From: Niveispirillum lacus
GTDB lineage: Bacteria; Pseudomonadota; Alphaproteobacteria; Azospirillales; Azospirillaceae
Length of the DNA stretch: 51,207 bases
Reading direction: 5' to 3'
Assembly: GCF_002251795.1 (NCBI RefSeq)
Contig: NZ_NOXU01000014.1
Location: 1-51,207 of the forward strand
Position 1 is the stretch's first letter. The number at the start of each line of letters is the position of its first letter. Below, piece by piece: positions 41,118-51,169 of the stretch. The notes under the pieces were generated by a model, which saw only the letters and a list, made by a program, of their open reading frames with translations, did not search any database and was not told the DNA's origin. A program made the position numbers and the translations under genes.

Positions 41118-42555
41118 TCGGCCGCTAGTCTTGGCGGGCCGCATCCGCAAACGCCGTGTCGTGACCGCTTGCTGTTCGGCAGCGCTGGAGGCCGGCCTGC
41201 GCCCCGGCATGGCGCTCGCCAAGGCCCAGGTGCTGGTGCCGGGGCTGGTGGTCGATGAAGCCGCACCGCAGGCTGACCAGGAAGGCCTTCACCGGCTGGC
41301 GCTCTGGATCCTCCAGCGTTTCTCCCCGCTGGTCGCCGCCGATCCGCCGGACGGAATCGTCATCGATACCACCGGTGCCGACCATCTGCACGGTGGCGAG
41401 GAGACCATGCTGGAGTCTCTGGTCGGTCGGCTGGCCATGTCTGGTGTCGAGGCCCGCGCCGCCGTGGCCGACAGCTGGGGTGCCGCCCATGCCTTCGCGC
41501 GGTACCTGGCCAGCCCCATCTTCGTGGCGGACCCAGGCCGGGGCCTGTCGTTGCTGTCGCCCCTGCCGCTGGAGGCCCTTCGCCTGCCGGCGGCGATGGC
41601 CGGGGACCTTCGGACGTTAGGTTTCAGGACCGCGGGCGACCTGCATCGCCAGCCGCGGGCCCCGCTGGCCCTGCGCTTCGGGCCGCAACTTGCCCGCCGG
41701 ATCGACCAGGCGCTGGGGGAGGCGTCCGAACCCTTCGACCCCGTCCGGCCCGCCGACCAGGTCGAAGCCCGCCGCGCGTTCGCGGAACCGATCGCGGCGG
41801 CCGAGACCATCGCGCGCTACATCGGCAAGCTGGTTGCCGACCTGTGCTTTGCGCTGGAGGAACGCGGCCTGGGTGCCCGTCGGCTGGACCTGCTGGTCCA
41901 CCGCGTCGATAGCCGCCTCCAGGCCGTGCGCGTGGGCATGGCTCTGCCGACGCGGGACGTCCGGCGCCTGACCCGGCTGCTCTGCGACAAGATCGGGACC
42001 ATCGATCCCGGCTTCGGGATTGAGGCCATGGTCCTGGTGGCCGCCATCGCCGAACCGCTGGAGATGAAGCAGGCTGTCAGTTCCCTGGTCGAGGTGGCCC
42101 GGCCGGACGTGTCCGGTCTCGTCGACACGCTGGCCAACCGCATCGGCGGGCGGGCGGTCTACCGGATCGCCGCCGTCGCCAGCGACGTACCCGAAAGGTC
42201 CGTGCAGCGCATCCCTGCCATGGCACCTGACACAGGGACGGGCTGGCCCGACCATTGGCCCCGGCCGGCCCGGCTGCTGGCGCGGCCCGAGCTCATCGAG
42301 ACCGTCGCGCTACTGCCCGACCACCCGCCAGCCTCCTTCACCTGGCGGGGCGTCCGCCGCCGGGTGCGACGGGCCGACGGGCCGGAGCGGGTCTTCGGGG
42401 AATGGTGGCGGCGCGACGCCGAGCTGGAGGCCGTCCGCGACTATTTCCGGGTGGAGGACGATGCCGGCGAACGCTACTGGGTCTACCGCGCTGGCAACGG
42501 CGAGGATCCGGCCACGGGCTCCCACCGCTGGTTCCTGCATGGGATCTTCGGATGA
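41032..42555 (+). CDS. imuB: ImuB (Y-family polymerase-like subunit)
   Basis: 507 residues from the ATG at 41032, six bases after [50 protein letters not shown] and [15 protein letters not shown] correspond to palm and finger regions of Y-family polymerases, but the acidic catalytic residues are replaced, as is normal for ImuB, which is non-catalytic and bridges DnaE2 to the sliding clamp. The C-terminal [24 protein letters not shown] and YWVYR segments are standard. Full length. Its stop overlaps dnaE2. Confidence 0.93.
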   Translation: MNRVVSLYLPNWPIDRLRRAAGDAASPADRPLVLAGRIRKRRVVTACCSAALEAGLRPGMALAKAQVLVPGLVVDEAAPQADQEGLHRLALWILQRFSPLVAADPPDGIVIDTTGADHLHGGEETMLESLVGRLAMSGVEARAAVADSWGAAHAFARYLASPIFVADPGRGLSLLSPLPLEALRLPAAMAGDLRTLGFRTAGDLHRQPRAPLALRFGPQLARRIDQALGEASEPFDPVRPADQVEARRAFAEPIAAAETIARYIGKLVADLCFALEERGLGARRLDLLVHRVDSRLQAVRVGMALPTRDVRRLTRLLCDKIGTIDPGFGIEAMVLVAAIAEPLEMKQAVSSLVEVARPDVSGLVDTLANRIGGRAVYRIAAVASDVPERSVQRIPAMAPDTGTGWPDHWPRPARLLARPELIETVALLPDHPPASFTWRGVRRRVRRADGPERVFGEWWRRDAELEAVRDYFRVEDDAGERYWVYRAGNGEDPATGSHRWFLHGIFG

Positions 42556-45500
42556 ACCCGGGGCCGCGCTATGCAGAGCTTCAGGTCACCACGCAGTTCT
42601 CCTTCCTGAGGGGCGCATCGTCTGCCGAGGAGTTGTTCATTACGGCGGCCCATCTGGGCATCGAAGCCCTTGCCGTCGTCGACCGCAACTCCTTGGCCGG
42701 CATGGTCCGGGCCTGGGAGGCATCCAAATCGACCGGCGTACGCCTCGTCGTGGGGTGCCGCCTGGATCTGGCCGATGGCACCGCCCTGCTGGTCTATCCC
42801 ACCGACCGGCCCGCCTATTCCCGGCTGTGCCGCCTCCTCTCGCTGGGCAAGGCCCGTGGGGGCAAAGGCAAATGCCGCCTGGACTGGGCGGATGTCGCCG
42901 CCCATGCGGAGGGGCTGCTGGCGGTCCTGGTCCCCGACCGGGCGGATGAGGAGTGCGGTCGGCGCTTGCGCCGGCTGCGGGAGACCTTCGGCGACCGGGC
43001 CTACCTGGCCCTGACGCTGCGTCGCCGCCCGAACGACCAACTGCGCCTGCATGAACTGTCGAACCTGGCCGTCCGCATGCGGGTGCCCACCGTCGTGACC
43101 AACGACGTCCTGTTCCACGATCCCAGCCGGCGCATCCTCCAGGATGTGCTGTCCTGCATCAGGCACAACAGCGTGATCGACCAGCTGGGCGCGCAGCGTG
43201 AGCGCCATGCCGACCGATACCTCAAGCCGCCGGAGGAAATGCACCGGCTGTTCGGGCGGTATCCCGATGCGCTGGCCCGAACCCTGGAGATCGTCGAGAG
43301 GTGCCGCTTCAGCCTGGGCGAACTGACCTACCAGTATCCGGAGGAACGGGACGATCCGCGGCTGACGCCGCAGCAGACGCTGGAGGCGCTGACCTGGGAG
43401 GGGGCAGGGGACCGGTATCCCGAAGGGCTGCCCGAGGAGGTGGCGGCCACCCTGCGCCATGAACTGACGCTGATCGAGAAGCTGGACTACGCCCCCTATT
43501 TCCTGACCGTGAACAGCATCGTCCGCTTCGCGCGCTCGCAGGGCATCCTCTGTCAGGGCCGGGGCTCGGCCGCCAACTCCGCCGTTTGCTACGTCCTTGG
43601 CATCACCAGCATCGATCCCGCCCGCAACGACCTGCTCTTCGAGCGGTTCGTCAGCGAGGAGCGGCGGGAACCACCGGACATCGACGTCGACTTCGAGCAT
43701 GAACGCCGCGAGACCGTCATGCAGTGGGTCTTCGACACCTACGGCCGCGACCGGGCGGCGCTGTGCTCCACGGTCATCCGGTACAGAACGAAGGGTGCCT
43801 TGCGGGACGTGGGCAAAGCCCTGGGCCTGCCCGAGGACCTTGTCCGCATGCTGTCGGGCCAGGTCTGGGGCTGGTCGGAGGAGGGGCTTGATGACGAGCG
43901 CCTGAAGGGACTGGGCCTCGACCTGACCGACCGGCGACTGCGCCTGACGCTGGACCTCGCTCGGCAGCTTACGGGCTTCCCCCGGCACCTTTCGCAGCAT
44001 CCCGGTGGCTTCGTGCTGACGCGGGACCGGCTGGACGATCTGGTGCCCATCGAACCGGCGGCCATGAAGGACCGGCAGGTGATCGAATGGGACAAGGACG
44101 ACATCGATGCGCTGAAGTTCATGAAGGTCGACCTGCTGGCGCTCGGCATGCTGAGCTGTATGCGCAAGGGGCTGGACCTGCTGGCCGACCACAAGGGCAT
44201 CCGCCTGGATTTGGCGACCATTCCGGCGGAGGACCCAAGGACCTACGCTATGATCCGTAAGGCCGATACGCTCGGCACCTTCCAGATCGAAAGCCGGGCA
44301 CAGATGTCCATGCTGCCCCGCCTGAAACCGCGCACCTTTTACGACCTCGTCATCGAGGTGGCCATCGTCCGGCCCGGACCGATCCAGGGCGACATGGTCC
44401 ACCCCTATCTGCGTCGGCGGGAGGGGCTGGAGCCGGTGGAATACCCGACACCGGAGCTGGAGAAGGTGCTGGGCAAGACCCTGGGCGTGCCACTCTTCCA
44501 GGAACAGGCGATGCGGGTGGCTATCGAATGCGCGGGCTTCTCCCCTGGCGAGGCGGACATGCTGCGCAAGTCCATGGCCACCTTCAAGATGACGGGCGGG
44601 GTGTCGAAGTTCCGCGATAAGCTGATCCAAGGCATGGTGGCCAACGGCTACGCCCCTGAATTCGCCGAGCAGACCTTCAGGCAGTTGGAGGGGTTTGGCA
44701 GCTACGGGTTCCCGGAAAGCCACGCAGCCAGCTTCGCGCTGATCGCCTATGCCAGCGCCTGGTTGAAATGCTGGCACCCGGACGTATTCTGCGCGGCCTT
44801 GCTGAACAGCCAGCCCATGGGCTTCTACGCCCCGGCCCAGATCGTACGGGATGCGGAGGAGCATGGCGTGGAGGTCAGACCCGTCTGCGTCAACGCTTCG
44901 CGGTGGGACTGCACCTTGGAGGAAACCGGCGACGAAAGGCGGCTGGCGGTCAGGCTCGGGATGCGGCTGGTGAAAGGGCTGGGGAACGCCCATGCCGCAT
45001 CGATCGTGCTGGCCAGGGCGGACCGGAAATATATCTCGGTCGACGATCTCTGGCAGCGGGCGCGTGTGCCGCAGGCGGAACTGGTGAGGCTGGCCGAGGC
45101 GGACGCTTTCCGGCCGGGTTTGGGGCTGGCCCGACGCGAGGCGCTATGGGCGATCAAGGGGCTCAGGGATGAACCGCTGCCGCTCTTCGCGGCAGCAGCA
45201 GCCCGGGAGGGGCAGGTGGTGCCGGAGATGGTGGAGCCGGAGGTGGGCCTGAGGCCGATGGCGGCGGGCCGGGAGGTGATGGAGGATTATGTCCGGACCG
45301 GGCTATCGCTGAAGGGCCATCCGTTGGGGTTCCTAAGGGCAGAGCTGAGCCGCCGCGGGATGGTGACTTGCCGGGAGGCGATGGAGGCGGCGGACGGGAA
45401 ATGGGTGGAGATCGCCGGGTTGGTGCTTGTGAGGCAGCAGCCGGGCACGGCCAGCGGGGTATTGTTCATCACGTTGGATGACGAGACCGGGGCGGCGAAC

Positions 45501-45725
45501 CTGATCGTTTGGCGGGACCGGTTCGAGAAGTACCGGCGGGAAATCCTGGGCGCGCAGTTGATGGCGGCAAAGGGCCGGGTGCAAAGGGAAGGGGAGGTGG
45601 TCCACCTGATTGTGCAGAAGGTGAAGGATATCTCTGGGGAGCTGGGGAAGGTGCCGGAGGCTGTACGAGACCATGCAGGCCTGCCGGCGGCCGATCGCCT
45701 CCCTGAGCGCCGCAACCGTCGCTAA
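42552..45725 (+). CDS. dnaE2: DnaE2, error-prone DNA polymerase III alpha paralogue
   Basis: 1057 residues. PHP domain at the start ([22 protein letters not shown]), the [17 protein letters not shown] and [13 protein letters not shown] polymerase core (catalytic aspartates near 377-382), [21 protein letters not shown] and [14 protein letters not shown], then the helix-hairpin-helix and OB-fold region ([18 protein letters not shown]). Usual length for DnaE2. It extends primers across lesions with ImuA and ImuB. It shares four bases with imuB, so the three genes form one SOS-controlled operon. Confidence 0.95.
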   Translation: MNPGPRYAELQVTTQFSFLRGASSAEELFITAAHLGIEALAVVDRNSLAGMVRAWEASKSTGVRLVVGCRLDLADGTALLVYPTDRPAYSRLCRLLSLGKARGGKGKCRLDWADVAAHAEGLLAVLVPDRADEECGRRLRRLRETFGDRAYLALTLRRRPNDQLRLHELSNLAVRMRVPTVVTNDVLFHDPSRRILQDVLSCIRHNSVIDQLGAQRERHADRYLKPPEEMHRLFGRYPDALARTLEIVERCRFSLGELTYQYPEERDDPRLTPQQTLEALTWEGAGDRYPEGLPEEVAATLRHELTLIEKLDYAPYFLTVNSIVRFARSQGILCQGRGSAANSAVCYVLGITSIDPARNDLLFERFVSEERREPPDIDVDFEHERRETVMQWVFDTYGRDRAALCSTVIRYRTKGALRDVGKALGLPEDLVRMLSGQVWGWSEEGLDDERLKGLGLDLTDRRLRLTLDLARQLTGFPRHLSQHPGGFVLTRDRLDDLVPIEPAAMKDRQVIEWDKDDIDALKFMKVDLLALGMLSCMRKGLDLLADHKGIRLDLATIPAEDPRTYAMIRKADTLGTFQIESRAQMSMLPRLKPRTFYDLVIEVAIVRPGPIQGDMVHPYLRRREGLEPVEYPTPELEKVLGKTLGVPLFQEQAMRVAIECAGFSPGEADMLRKSMATFKMTGGVSKFRDKLIQGMVANGYAPEFAEQTFRQLEGFGSYGFPESHAASFALIAYASAWLKCWHPDVFCAALLNSQPMGFYAPAQIVRDAEEHGVEVRPVCVNASRWDCTLEETGDERRLAVRLGMRLVKGLGNAHAASIVLARADRKYISVDDLWQRARVPQAELVRLAEADAFRPGLGLARREALWAIKGLRDEPLPLFAAAAAREGQVVPEMVEPEVGLRPMAAGREVMEDYVRTGLSLKGHPLGFLRAELSRRGMVTCREAMEAADGKWVEIAGLVLVRQQPGTASGVLFITLDDETGAANLIVWRDRFEKYRREILGAQLMAAKGRVQREGEVVHLIVQKVKDISGELGKVPEAVRDHAGLPAADRLPERRNRR

Positions 45726-45739
45726 GTGGGGCCCGTAGT

Positions 45740-46159
45740 CTAAAACCCTTTGGAGCGGAAACCGATGGGTATCCCGAACTTCTCTAAACCCCCTTCGCCC
45801 AACTGGACGGCGAGTGACGTCAGCGTCCGGTCGATGCGCCCGACGACGGGCTCGGGGAGGTGGGGAGCGGCGAGGTCGCGGCACGTCGTGAGGAACCGCA
45901 GCTCCTCGAACGAGAATCCCAGCGCCCTTTCCTCCGACCGTGTCCGGAAGCGGAAGTACCTGCGCCGGCCTTCCATACCTTTCTCGATATAGGCGTCTTT
46001 GCCGACATGTCCCTCGATGATGGTGACCATGCTGTTGACCGCCTGGGGCGAACGGCCCAGATGGTCGGCAAGGTAGTACCGCCGGCCCTGCAGGGTCAGG
46101 ATCTGGTAGAGCGCGAGCAGCCTGTCGCCAGGCACCGCATCGTCGTGTTTCGGCGGCAT
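45740..46159 (-). CDS. Truncated WYL-type regulator (winged helix only)
   Basis: 139 residues from the ATG at 46159 (an ATG at 46204 is an alternative). RLLALYQILTLQGRRYYLADHLGRSPQAVNSMV is a winged helix like those at the front of WYL-domain regulators, and GFSFEELRFLTTCRDLA is the helix that usually links to the WYL domain. The frame ends at IGFRSKGF, where such proteins normally continue into the WYL domain. The gene faces dnaE2 tail to tail with 14 bases between them, so the 3' part was probably lost when the imu-dnaE2 segment was joined. Whether the fragment works is unknown. Confidence 0.55.
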   Translation of the reverse strand: MPPKHDDAVPGDRLLALYQILTLQGRRYYLADHLGRSPQAVNSMVTIIEGHVGKDAYIEKGMEGRRRYFRFRTRSEERALGFSFEELRFLTTCRDLAAPHLPEPVVGRIDRTLTSLAVQLGEGGLEKFGIPIGFRSKGF

Positions 46160-46232
46160 GTCGTCCAGGTGGAGGAAGTGCTGCGTTATGTAGCCCTGTG
46201 GCATTGTGGAGCGCAATCCGCAGTGGTGCAAG

Positions 46233-46376
46233 CTATGGTTCGGCGCGCCAAGACGGATTCCTATTACGGGATACCTCGGCCTCCTTGTTGTCCAGCACGA
46301 CGTGGTCGCCGACGAAGCGCCTGAAGCCGTACAGCGCGAAGCCCGCGATAGATACCCAGCCGACGATCCTTGCCAT
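46233..46376 (-). CDS. 47-residue protein with one membrane helix
   Basis: ATG at 46376 eight bases after GGAGG. It reads ARIVGWVSIAGFALYGFRRF then VGDHVVLDNKEAEVSR. The first 18 residues can form a short membrane helix with a basic end. It is too short for family recognition. It lies upstream of the truncated regulator on the same strand, 73 bases away. Confidence 0.5.
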   Translation of the reverse strand: MARIVGWVSIAGFALYGFRRFVGDHVVLDNKEAEVSRNRNPSWRAEP

Positions 46377-46718
46377 TCCGAAGTCCTCCTTGTTCGTCGA
46401 TCACGGGACGCTACCGCGCGACTCCCCCAGATTCCGGTAGGTGCCGAAGGCTTCAGTTCATTTTCCATTGGTGATGGCAACAGGGAGGCTCGTCGGTAGG
46501 ATGCCGGTGGAGACCGGAAATCCCCGGAGGGGTCGAAGTTTGTCAGAATCGTGCATCTCCACTTACTGACGCATTGCGGCTGGAACGGGGTACCATCCTC
46601 CCAGTCGCAGCGGATCTATTAGGGGAACGAACTCGGGTGAGAAGCGGGCTAACGAACTCGGCCGCCGCCGACGGGTCCGCTTGGTCGCGGGGCCTCTGAG
46701 TTCCGGAGGGCCAGGCGC

Positions 46719-46964
46719 GTGTGCTGCAGCGGCACCAACGTGGAGAACCAGTTGGACGAGGCAGTCGACAGCGGCTGGTGGGTAATCGGCGGGGATCATG
46801 TCAGATAAGGCTTGGTCTTCGCCCTGCACGAGGCGAAGGACCCGCCGTCGTACCTGCACGCGGTCGTCGACGGGTCGCCGGTGAAGGGCGCGCTGAGCGG
46901 CCGAGACGGGACGGCGGTGCCCAGGACGGACACCGCCATTTTAAGCATCCTTTTCGTTTGCTGA
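46719..46964 (+). pseudogene. Short gene with an in-frame stop
   Basis: GGAGGG at 46705-46710 precedes a GTG at 46719 with good spacing. The frame reads TNVENQLDEAVDSGWWVIGGDHVR, meets TAA at 46806-46808, and continues with coding-like sequence GLVFALHEAKDPPSYLHAVV and SPVKGALSGRDGTAVPRTD to a TGA at 46962. One change would restore about 81 residues. I do not recognise it. The surrounding 46377-46718 shows nothing else. Confidence 0.35.
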
Positions 46965-47008
46965 ACCCCGGTGTTTCCTATCGCGGAAACGACAGAGAGC
47001 CTGTTCTG

Positions 47009-47545
47009 TCACGAGCCGCAGGGCTCGACGTTCACCAGCTTCGGCAGCTTCATCAAGGGGATCGCGGTGTACTTCTGATGGTACGGCTTGACCTCCCTCA
47101 CATCGGCGAGCTGATCCAGTACGTCGCGGAGGAAACGCTTTGTCAGCGACGGAGAGAGTGTTACCAGCCTCCAGGCCCGGAGATCCATGCAATAGGTGTC
47201 GATCAGTTTAATATGGATAGCCAGCCTAGTCTCGGTGGTAAGGTCGTGGATCATAAGGTCTTCGCGATTGATGAGGCGCGCGTCGAAGGGCGCGTCGAAG
47301 ATCAGGTCGCCGATCGTGAACACCCAGTGGATATGGGGACCGTCCTTGATATAGCCGGCCTTGACGGGCGCGCGCCGAACCATCTGTTTCTCAGCGATGG
47401 TCACTTGGGGGAACCCCAAGACCAATCTATTCAACGGACGCGAAAGGAACTCGGCGAAAGCGCCGGTCGTTCCCGGCACCAAGAATGAACGGGAGTGTCC
47501 ATTTGAGTAAATGGAGACACTGGAGCTGTAGAGTTCGTTGTGCAT
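47009..47545 (-). CDS. Cassette gene B, copy 2 (unrecognised family)
   Basis: 178 residues, same length as the copy at 15489-16025 and colinear with it: AGYIKDGPHIHWVF, DARLINREDLMIHDL, TLSPSLTKRFLRD, DQLADVREV, and the VEPCGS end. Differences cluster in the N-terminal 30 residues (SVSIYSNGHSRSFLVPGT here) and around residues 125-135. Equal length and intact frames in both copies suggest both are kept working. It is the second gene, after gene A and a 194-base conserved spacer. No terminator as strong as in copy 1 follows. Confidence 0.75.
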   Translation of the reverse strand: MHNELYSSSVSIYSNGHSRSFLVPGTTGAFAEFLSRPLNRLVLGFPQVTIAEKQMVRRAPVKAGYIKDGPHIHWVFTIGDLIFDAPFDARLINREDLMIHDLTTETRLAIHIKLIDTYCMDLRAWRLVTLSPSLTKRFLRDVLDQLADVREVKPYHQKYTAIPLMKLPKLVNVEPCGS

Positions 47546-47739
47546 AGGCGCAACTCCGCTTCGGCGGCCTTCTGAAGGCCGCCGCTAGAAAAGAGGGGGT
47601 GGCTACCAGGGCGGGAACGCTCGAGCGCGGCTGAGCGGCGGTCGCGTAGGCAGTCCGTTTCGTGGGAAGGGATATAAGTCAGGTCAGCTGGTGTTAGCGG
47701 GCGCGGTGGTAGCGGCGCCGGCCATCCTCGTGGCTGTAT
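47546..47739. other. Conserved spacer between cassette genes, copy 2
   Basis: Related to 16026-16218: CAACTCCGCTTCGGCGGC, GAACGCTCGAGCGCGGCT, GCAGTCCG, AAGTCAGGTC and GGACCCATG occur in the same order. Differences inside the GGCCTTCTGAAGGCC stretch keep a self-complementary hairpin here. Confidence 0.5.
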
Positions 47740-48231
47740 TCAGCTAAGGCCCTTTAGCCGGACCCATGTCCAAGCGACGCACCGCTCGAAGTCGCCGAGC
47801 CACAAGGTCGCGTCGAAGCAATCCATCAATCCGATTTCCAACCTGACGGCGCACCAAGGCGCTTTGGGAATGACGTTGGGATCGGTAACGGATGGGATCG
47901 GGAAATGGGGATTGTTGTGGAGGATGCGCCACAAAGGGGCGCCAGATTCCGCATCGGTCGCGACGCCGAAGGTCACGACGGGCACGCGGCGTCCCCTATT
48001 GAGGGACCATACGGTCGCGATGACCGCGTTGCCCTCCACAGTCGCGGAGAGGTGGTACTTCCCGACATTGCCGGGAATCTTGGGCATCTTGCCCGACGCC
48101 GCATCCCGGATCAGCTTCGACAGGATGGGGAAGGCATCAGCATCAACTTCATCGCGGGATGAAGTCCGCGAATTACCGGTGGTAATGGTGATGTGTTCAA
48201 GCGTCTTCGCGCCGTTGAGCGTAGCATTCAT
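47740..48231 (-). CDS. Cassette gene A, copy 2 (unrecognised family)
   Basis: 163 residues from the ATG at 48231. Colinear with the gene at 16219-16710: LEHITITTGNSRTSSR, FPILSKLIRDAASGKMP, GKYHLSATVEGNAV, VTFGVATDAESGAPLWR. Most differences are single residues, with a few more at both ends (MNATLNGAKT here). No gap in the alignment by eye. The same ribosome binding and upstream region is present in both copies. Function is not known to me; the family lacks obvious catalytic residues, apart from conserved His and Cys in PWCAVR and ERCVAW. Confidence 0.75.
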   Translation of the reverse strand: MNATLNGAKTLEHITITTGNSRTSSRDEVDADAFPILSKLIRDAASGKMPKIPGNVGKYHLSATVEGNAVIATVWSLNRGRRVPVVTFGVATDAESGAPLWRILHNNPHFPIPSVTDPNVIPKAPWCAVRLEIGLMDCFDATLWLGDFERCVAWTWVRLKGLS

Positions 48232-48462
48232 CTTTCGTCTCACCGCTTTTGTTCAAGGAAAATGCAAGGGCGGTGCTGTCTGATATGCTGATAAAGCGGA
48301 TGATCATTTCGATTATTTCCAGATGGTTGTTTCACGTCGTCGTAGTCGACTATTCATTTAAGCATCCCGATTGCAGCCCAACGATGACATGATTTGGGCA
48401 AAATCGGGGCACCTCCATAGAGTTAATCCTATTGCGCCGTATTTTGTGCTGGGAACGGCTCC
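48232..48462. promoter_or_regulatory. Conserved promoter region of cassette copy 2
   Basis: Counterpart of 16711-16945. GGGCAAAATCGGGGCACCTCC recurs exactly (48395-48415), as do CTCACCGCTTTTGTTCAA and CGACTATTCA. The match fades within about 45 bases after the block. Confidence 0.55.
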
Positions 48463-48552
48463 AACGCCGGAAGACTAGGCGGTCTGACGGCGGCTACCGC
48501 TCCTGTGGCGGAGTTGGATCGCCCGGAGAACAACCCTTCCCCTGTAGGCATC

Positions 48553-48570
48553 ATGGCGCGGGAGCGCCAT
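48553..48570. repeat. Palindrome of the dispersed repeat family, copy G
   Basis: ATGGCGC-GGGA-GCGCCAT, the first module of the family; the second and third modules are only hinted at (CTGCGCCAGCGGCGG). It lies between cassette copy 2 and luxR. Confidence 0.65.
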
Positions 48571-48669
48571 TCCCCTGCGCCAGCGGCGGCGGAAGAGAGG
48601 AGGCGAAAGGTGAAGGGAGGTGGGGATGGGCTGCCGGTATGCCTCCGCGCACACGGATAAGCCGGCGCG

Positions 48670-49449
48670 CTACACGTCGATCAGCTTCAGCTGGACGGCC
48701 CGGACGGCTGCGGCCGTTCTGTTGCTGGCGCCGAGCTTCGACATAGTAGCCTTCACATGGGTCTCCACGGTCTCGGCCGAGATGTCCAGGATGGCTGCGA
48801 CGACCCTCGTCGTCTTGCCGCGGGCGACCCAAGAAAGCACGTCGCGCTCGCGGTCGGTCAGCCGGGCCCCGACCAGCGGCATGCCATCCCCGTCCAACGA
48901 CCTGAAGCCCTGCGACGGGTCCGGCCAGACGAAGTCGACCGCCCGCTCCTGCCAGTAGAACATGAAGACATGCAGCTCGTGTCGGTGCTGCGCCATCATC
49001 GCTGCGAACTCAGGTCGTGGCTCCGCCCAGAATAGGGCTGTCAGTGCTGACCGGGCCCGGCCAAGGCCGTCCACCGTGTGGAAGGGCAGGACGTACCCTT
49101 CCCGGTATCCATGGTCGTGCGCCGCCTCCATCGCCAGGATGGCCAGCGGCTTGGGGCCCGGACGGCGCTCCGGCAGGGCGACGTCGCCCCAAACGAACGG
49201 CAGCCGCCGGCGCCGTGCTGTCGAGACCATGGGATCGGCCTCCACGAAGCCATTGTCCTCGTAGCAGCGTTGCCAAGCCTCGGGACAGGTCCCGTGGAAG
49301 AAAGGCCGCGCTGCGTCCGGCCGACCTGTGTCGAGATGGTTGAAGCTCTGGAAGCCGAACCTCGCGATGACGCGCTGGAGCAGGTCCGTCAGCTCTGCGA
49401 GCGATTGAGCTCGTTGTACTTCGCTGATAAGGAAATCGAGGTCGAGCAT
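48670..49449 (-). CDS. LuxR-family quorum-sensing regulator
   Basis: 259 residues, start eight bases after GGAGG. The N-terminal half is an autoinducer-binding domain: FQSFNHLDTG, WQRCYEDNGFVEADPMVSTARRRRLPFVWGDV (the DPMV..A......F.W core) and GYREGYVLPFHTVDGLGRARSALT. The C-terminal domain LTDRERDVLSWVARGKTTRVVAAILDIS..TVETHVK is the LuxR HTH. It is divergent from the synthase at 49536 with 86 bases between them. It likely binds the local acyl-homoserine lactone and controls luxI. I see no clear lux box. Confidence 0.92.
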   Translation of the reverse strand: MLDLDFLISEVQRAQSLAELTDLLQRVIARFGFQSFNHLDTGRPDAARPFFHGTCPEAWQRCYEDNGFVEADPMVSTARRRRLPFVWGDVALPERRPGPKPLAILAMEAAHDHGYREGYVLPFHTVDGLGRARSALTALFWAEPRPEFAAMMAQHRHELHVFMFYWQERAVDFVWPDPSQGFRSLDGDGMPLVGARLTDRERDVLSWVARGKTTRVVAAILDISAETVETHVKATMSKLGASNRTAAAVRAVQLKLIDV

Positions 49450-49535
49450 GCTCTAATCCTCCCCAAAAACCGGGATACACCGTCCAGGCGGCAATATCCG
49501 ATCATCCATCGTCTTCAGACTATGGGCGGGCGGCA

Positions 49536-50168
49536 ATGCGCGCAATAATTGATGTGGGTCGTCAGATATCGACTGGATGCCGGTCCGAGGCATTCACCGC
49601 AGGAACGCACACCGACCTGGCCTGGAAGACCCAGCAGCTCCGACGGCGCATCTTCGTCGAAGGCCTGGGCTGGACGCTTTCCGTCGACCGGTCGGGACGG
49701 GAGCGGGACCAGTTCGACCGCAAGGATACGATCTACGGGGCCGTCGTTGAAGATGGCAACCCAGTAGGCTGCTGGCGAATGCTTCCGACGGTGCGGCCCT
49801 ACCTGCTCCAGGACGTCTTTCCCCACTTGGCCGCAGGCCGGCAGCTGCCGCGGGATATCGAGACGTGGGAGATATCGCGTTTCGGGGTGGATCCGTTCCA
49901 CCAGAAGCCTGACATGGTCTCAAGGGAATTGCTGGGCTTGATGATGCGCTTCGCAGCCGCCAACGGCGTAGCGACCATCGTTGCCGTCACCGACGAGGCT
50001 TTCCACAAGCTGCTCGGCCGCGCCGGCCTGAAACTGTTCACATACCCCGGCGTGGACCGGTCGCAGGAGGGCACCCGCGGCGCGATCGTCGCCGGAGGGC
50101 TTCACCTGGCCGAACAGACCCACCCCCGATACCGAAAGTTCGCCCAACTCTCGCAGGAAGCCGCCTGA
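49536..50168 (+). CDS. Acyl-homoserine-lactone synthase (LuxI family)
   Basis: 210 residues. LuxI core residues: LRRRIFVEGLGW (Arg, Phe and Trp), RDQFDRKDTIYGAV (D..FD), VGCWRMLPTVRPYLLQDVFP (R and the strand after it) and TWEISRFGV (E..R). It joins S-adenosylmethionine and an acyl carrier to make a lactone signal; chain length cannot be read. The ribosome binding site is weak. Its stop codon overlaps the start of a P450 gene by one base, so the two were coupled. Confidence 0.92.
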   Translation: MRAIIDVGRQISTGCRSEAFTAGTHTDLAWKTQQLRRRIFVEGLGWTLSVDRSGRERDQFDRKDTIYGAVVEDGNPVGCWRMLPTVRPYLLQDVFPHLAAGRQLPRDIETWEISRFGVDPFHQKPDMVSRELLGLMMRFAAANGVATIVAVTDEAFHKLLGRAGLKLFTYPGVDRSQEGTRGAIVAGGLHLAEQTHPRYRKFAQLSQEAA

Positions 50169-51169
50169 TGATCCGACACCCATTCTCCGACGTCCGCCCG
50201 TTCATCGCCGACCCCCTCGGTTTTGTTCTCGGCAGGGGGCTGGCGGCAGCCGCACCGCTGGAGCGGCTCAGGCTCGGCCTCGCGCCGGTCTACCTGCTGA
50301 CCGACCCGGCCTATGCCCGGGAGGTGCTTACCGCACCGGAGGCCCGCTTCGCGAAGGGCCGGCACGTCGCAAAGCTCAAATCCGTTGTAGGTGAGGGCGT
50401 GTTGACGGCAACGGGCGAGCTTGCCCGCAGGCGCCGGTACTTGGCACACCAGGGGCTGCGCGCCGAGGTCCTGGCCCTGCGGTGCGAGGCCCTGCAGGCC
50501 GTGGCCGCGGCGACTGCGTGCAGGATGGCGGCAGTGGAGGGGCCCGTCGCGATCGGCCCCGCCATGGCGGCGCTGGCCCTGCGCATGATCGCGGTCGTCC
50601 TGTTCGGCGAAGAGGCGCTGGACGCGGAGGACGAGGACCGGCTCATCGCGGCAGTCACGCTGATCGAGGACGACGTGGCGGTCGGGTTCTGGCGGGCATA
50701 CACGCCGCCTTGGACGGCTGCGAGGGAAGCAGCACGGCTTAAGTTCGCGCTGTCGGAGCTCGACGCCGTCGTCGCGAAGGCACGGAGATCGTCCCACCCC
50801 GGCAGCATCGTGTCCGTGCTCGTGGAGGCAGGCCTTTCCGACAGCGAGGTCCGCGATGAGCTGCTGACCTTGCTGCTGACGGGGCATGAGACGACGGGTT
50901 CGGTAGCGGCTTGGTTGCTACACGAACTGGCGCGCAGACCTCAGGTGTGCCGTGCCATCGCTGCCGAAGTTGCTGCCGCAGCCACGGCAGGTGGAGTGGT
51001 GCCGTATGACGCCTGGCGCCGAATGGACGTTACGACACGGGCCGTCAACGAGACGCTGCGGCTCTACCCCGGTGCTTGGTGGTTCTCGCGTGAGGCGACC
51101 GCCGACACTGAGCTTGCAGGTTTCCATTTGAGAAAAGGCTCGACGGTCCTGGTCGCGCCGTACCTATGA
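50168..51169 (+). pseudogene. Cytochrome P450, truncated by the IS
   Basis: 333 codons of a P450 remain: the substrate-side N-terminus (YLLTDPAYAREVLTAPEARF), the C-helix WR-like region (ELARRRRYLAHQGL), the I-helix oxygen-binding LLTGHETTGSVAAWLL (GHETT at about 239-243) and the ExxR of NETLRLYP. The next domain would be the meander and the FxxGxxxCxG heme loop, but the frame runs into TGA at the IS end at 51167. Without the heme cysteine the protein cannot be an active P450. It overlaps luxI by one base, so the lost enzyme may have acted with the signal synthase. Confidence 0.9.

Noticed and set aside
42483-44993. 836-codon minus-strand frame opposite dnaE2
   Set aside because: The plus strand encodes DnaE2 with all expected motifs; the opposite frame has His/Gln-rich shadow sequence without any family pattern.
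49450-49535. lux box between luxR and luxI
   Set aside because: Only weak GC-rich dyads (such as CCGTCCAGGCGG) were found; none matches a 20-base lux-type palindrome well enough to report.
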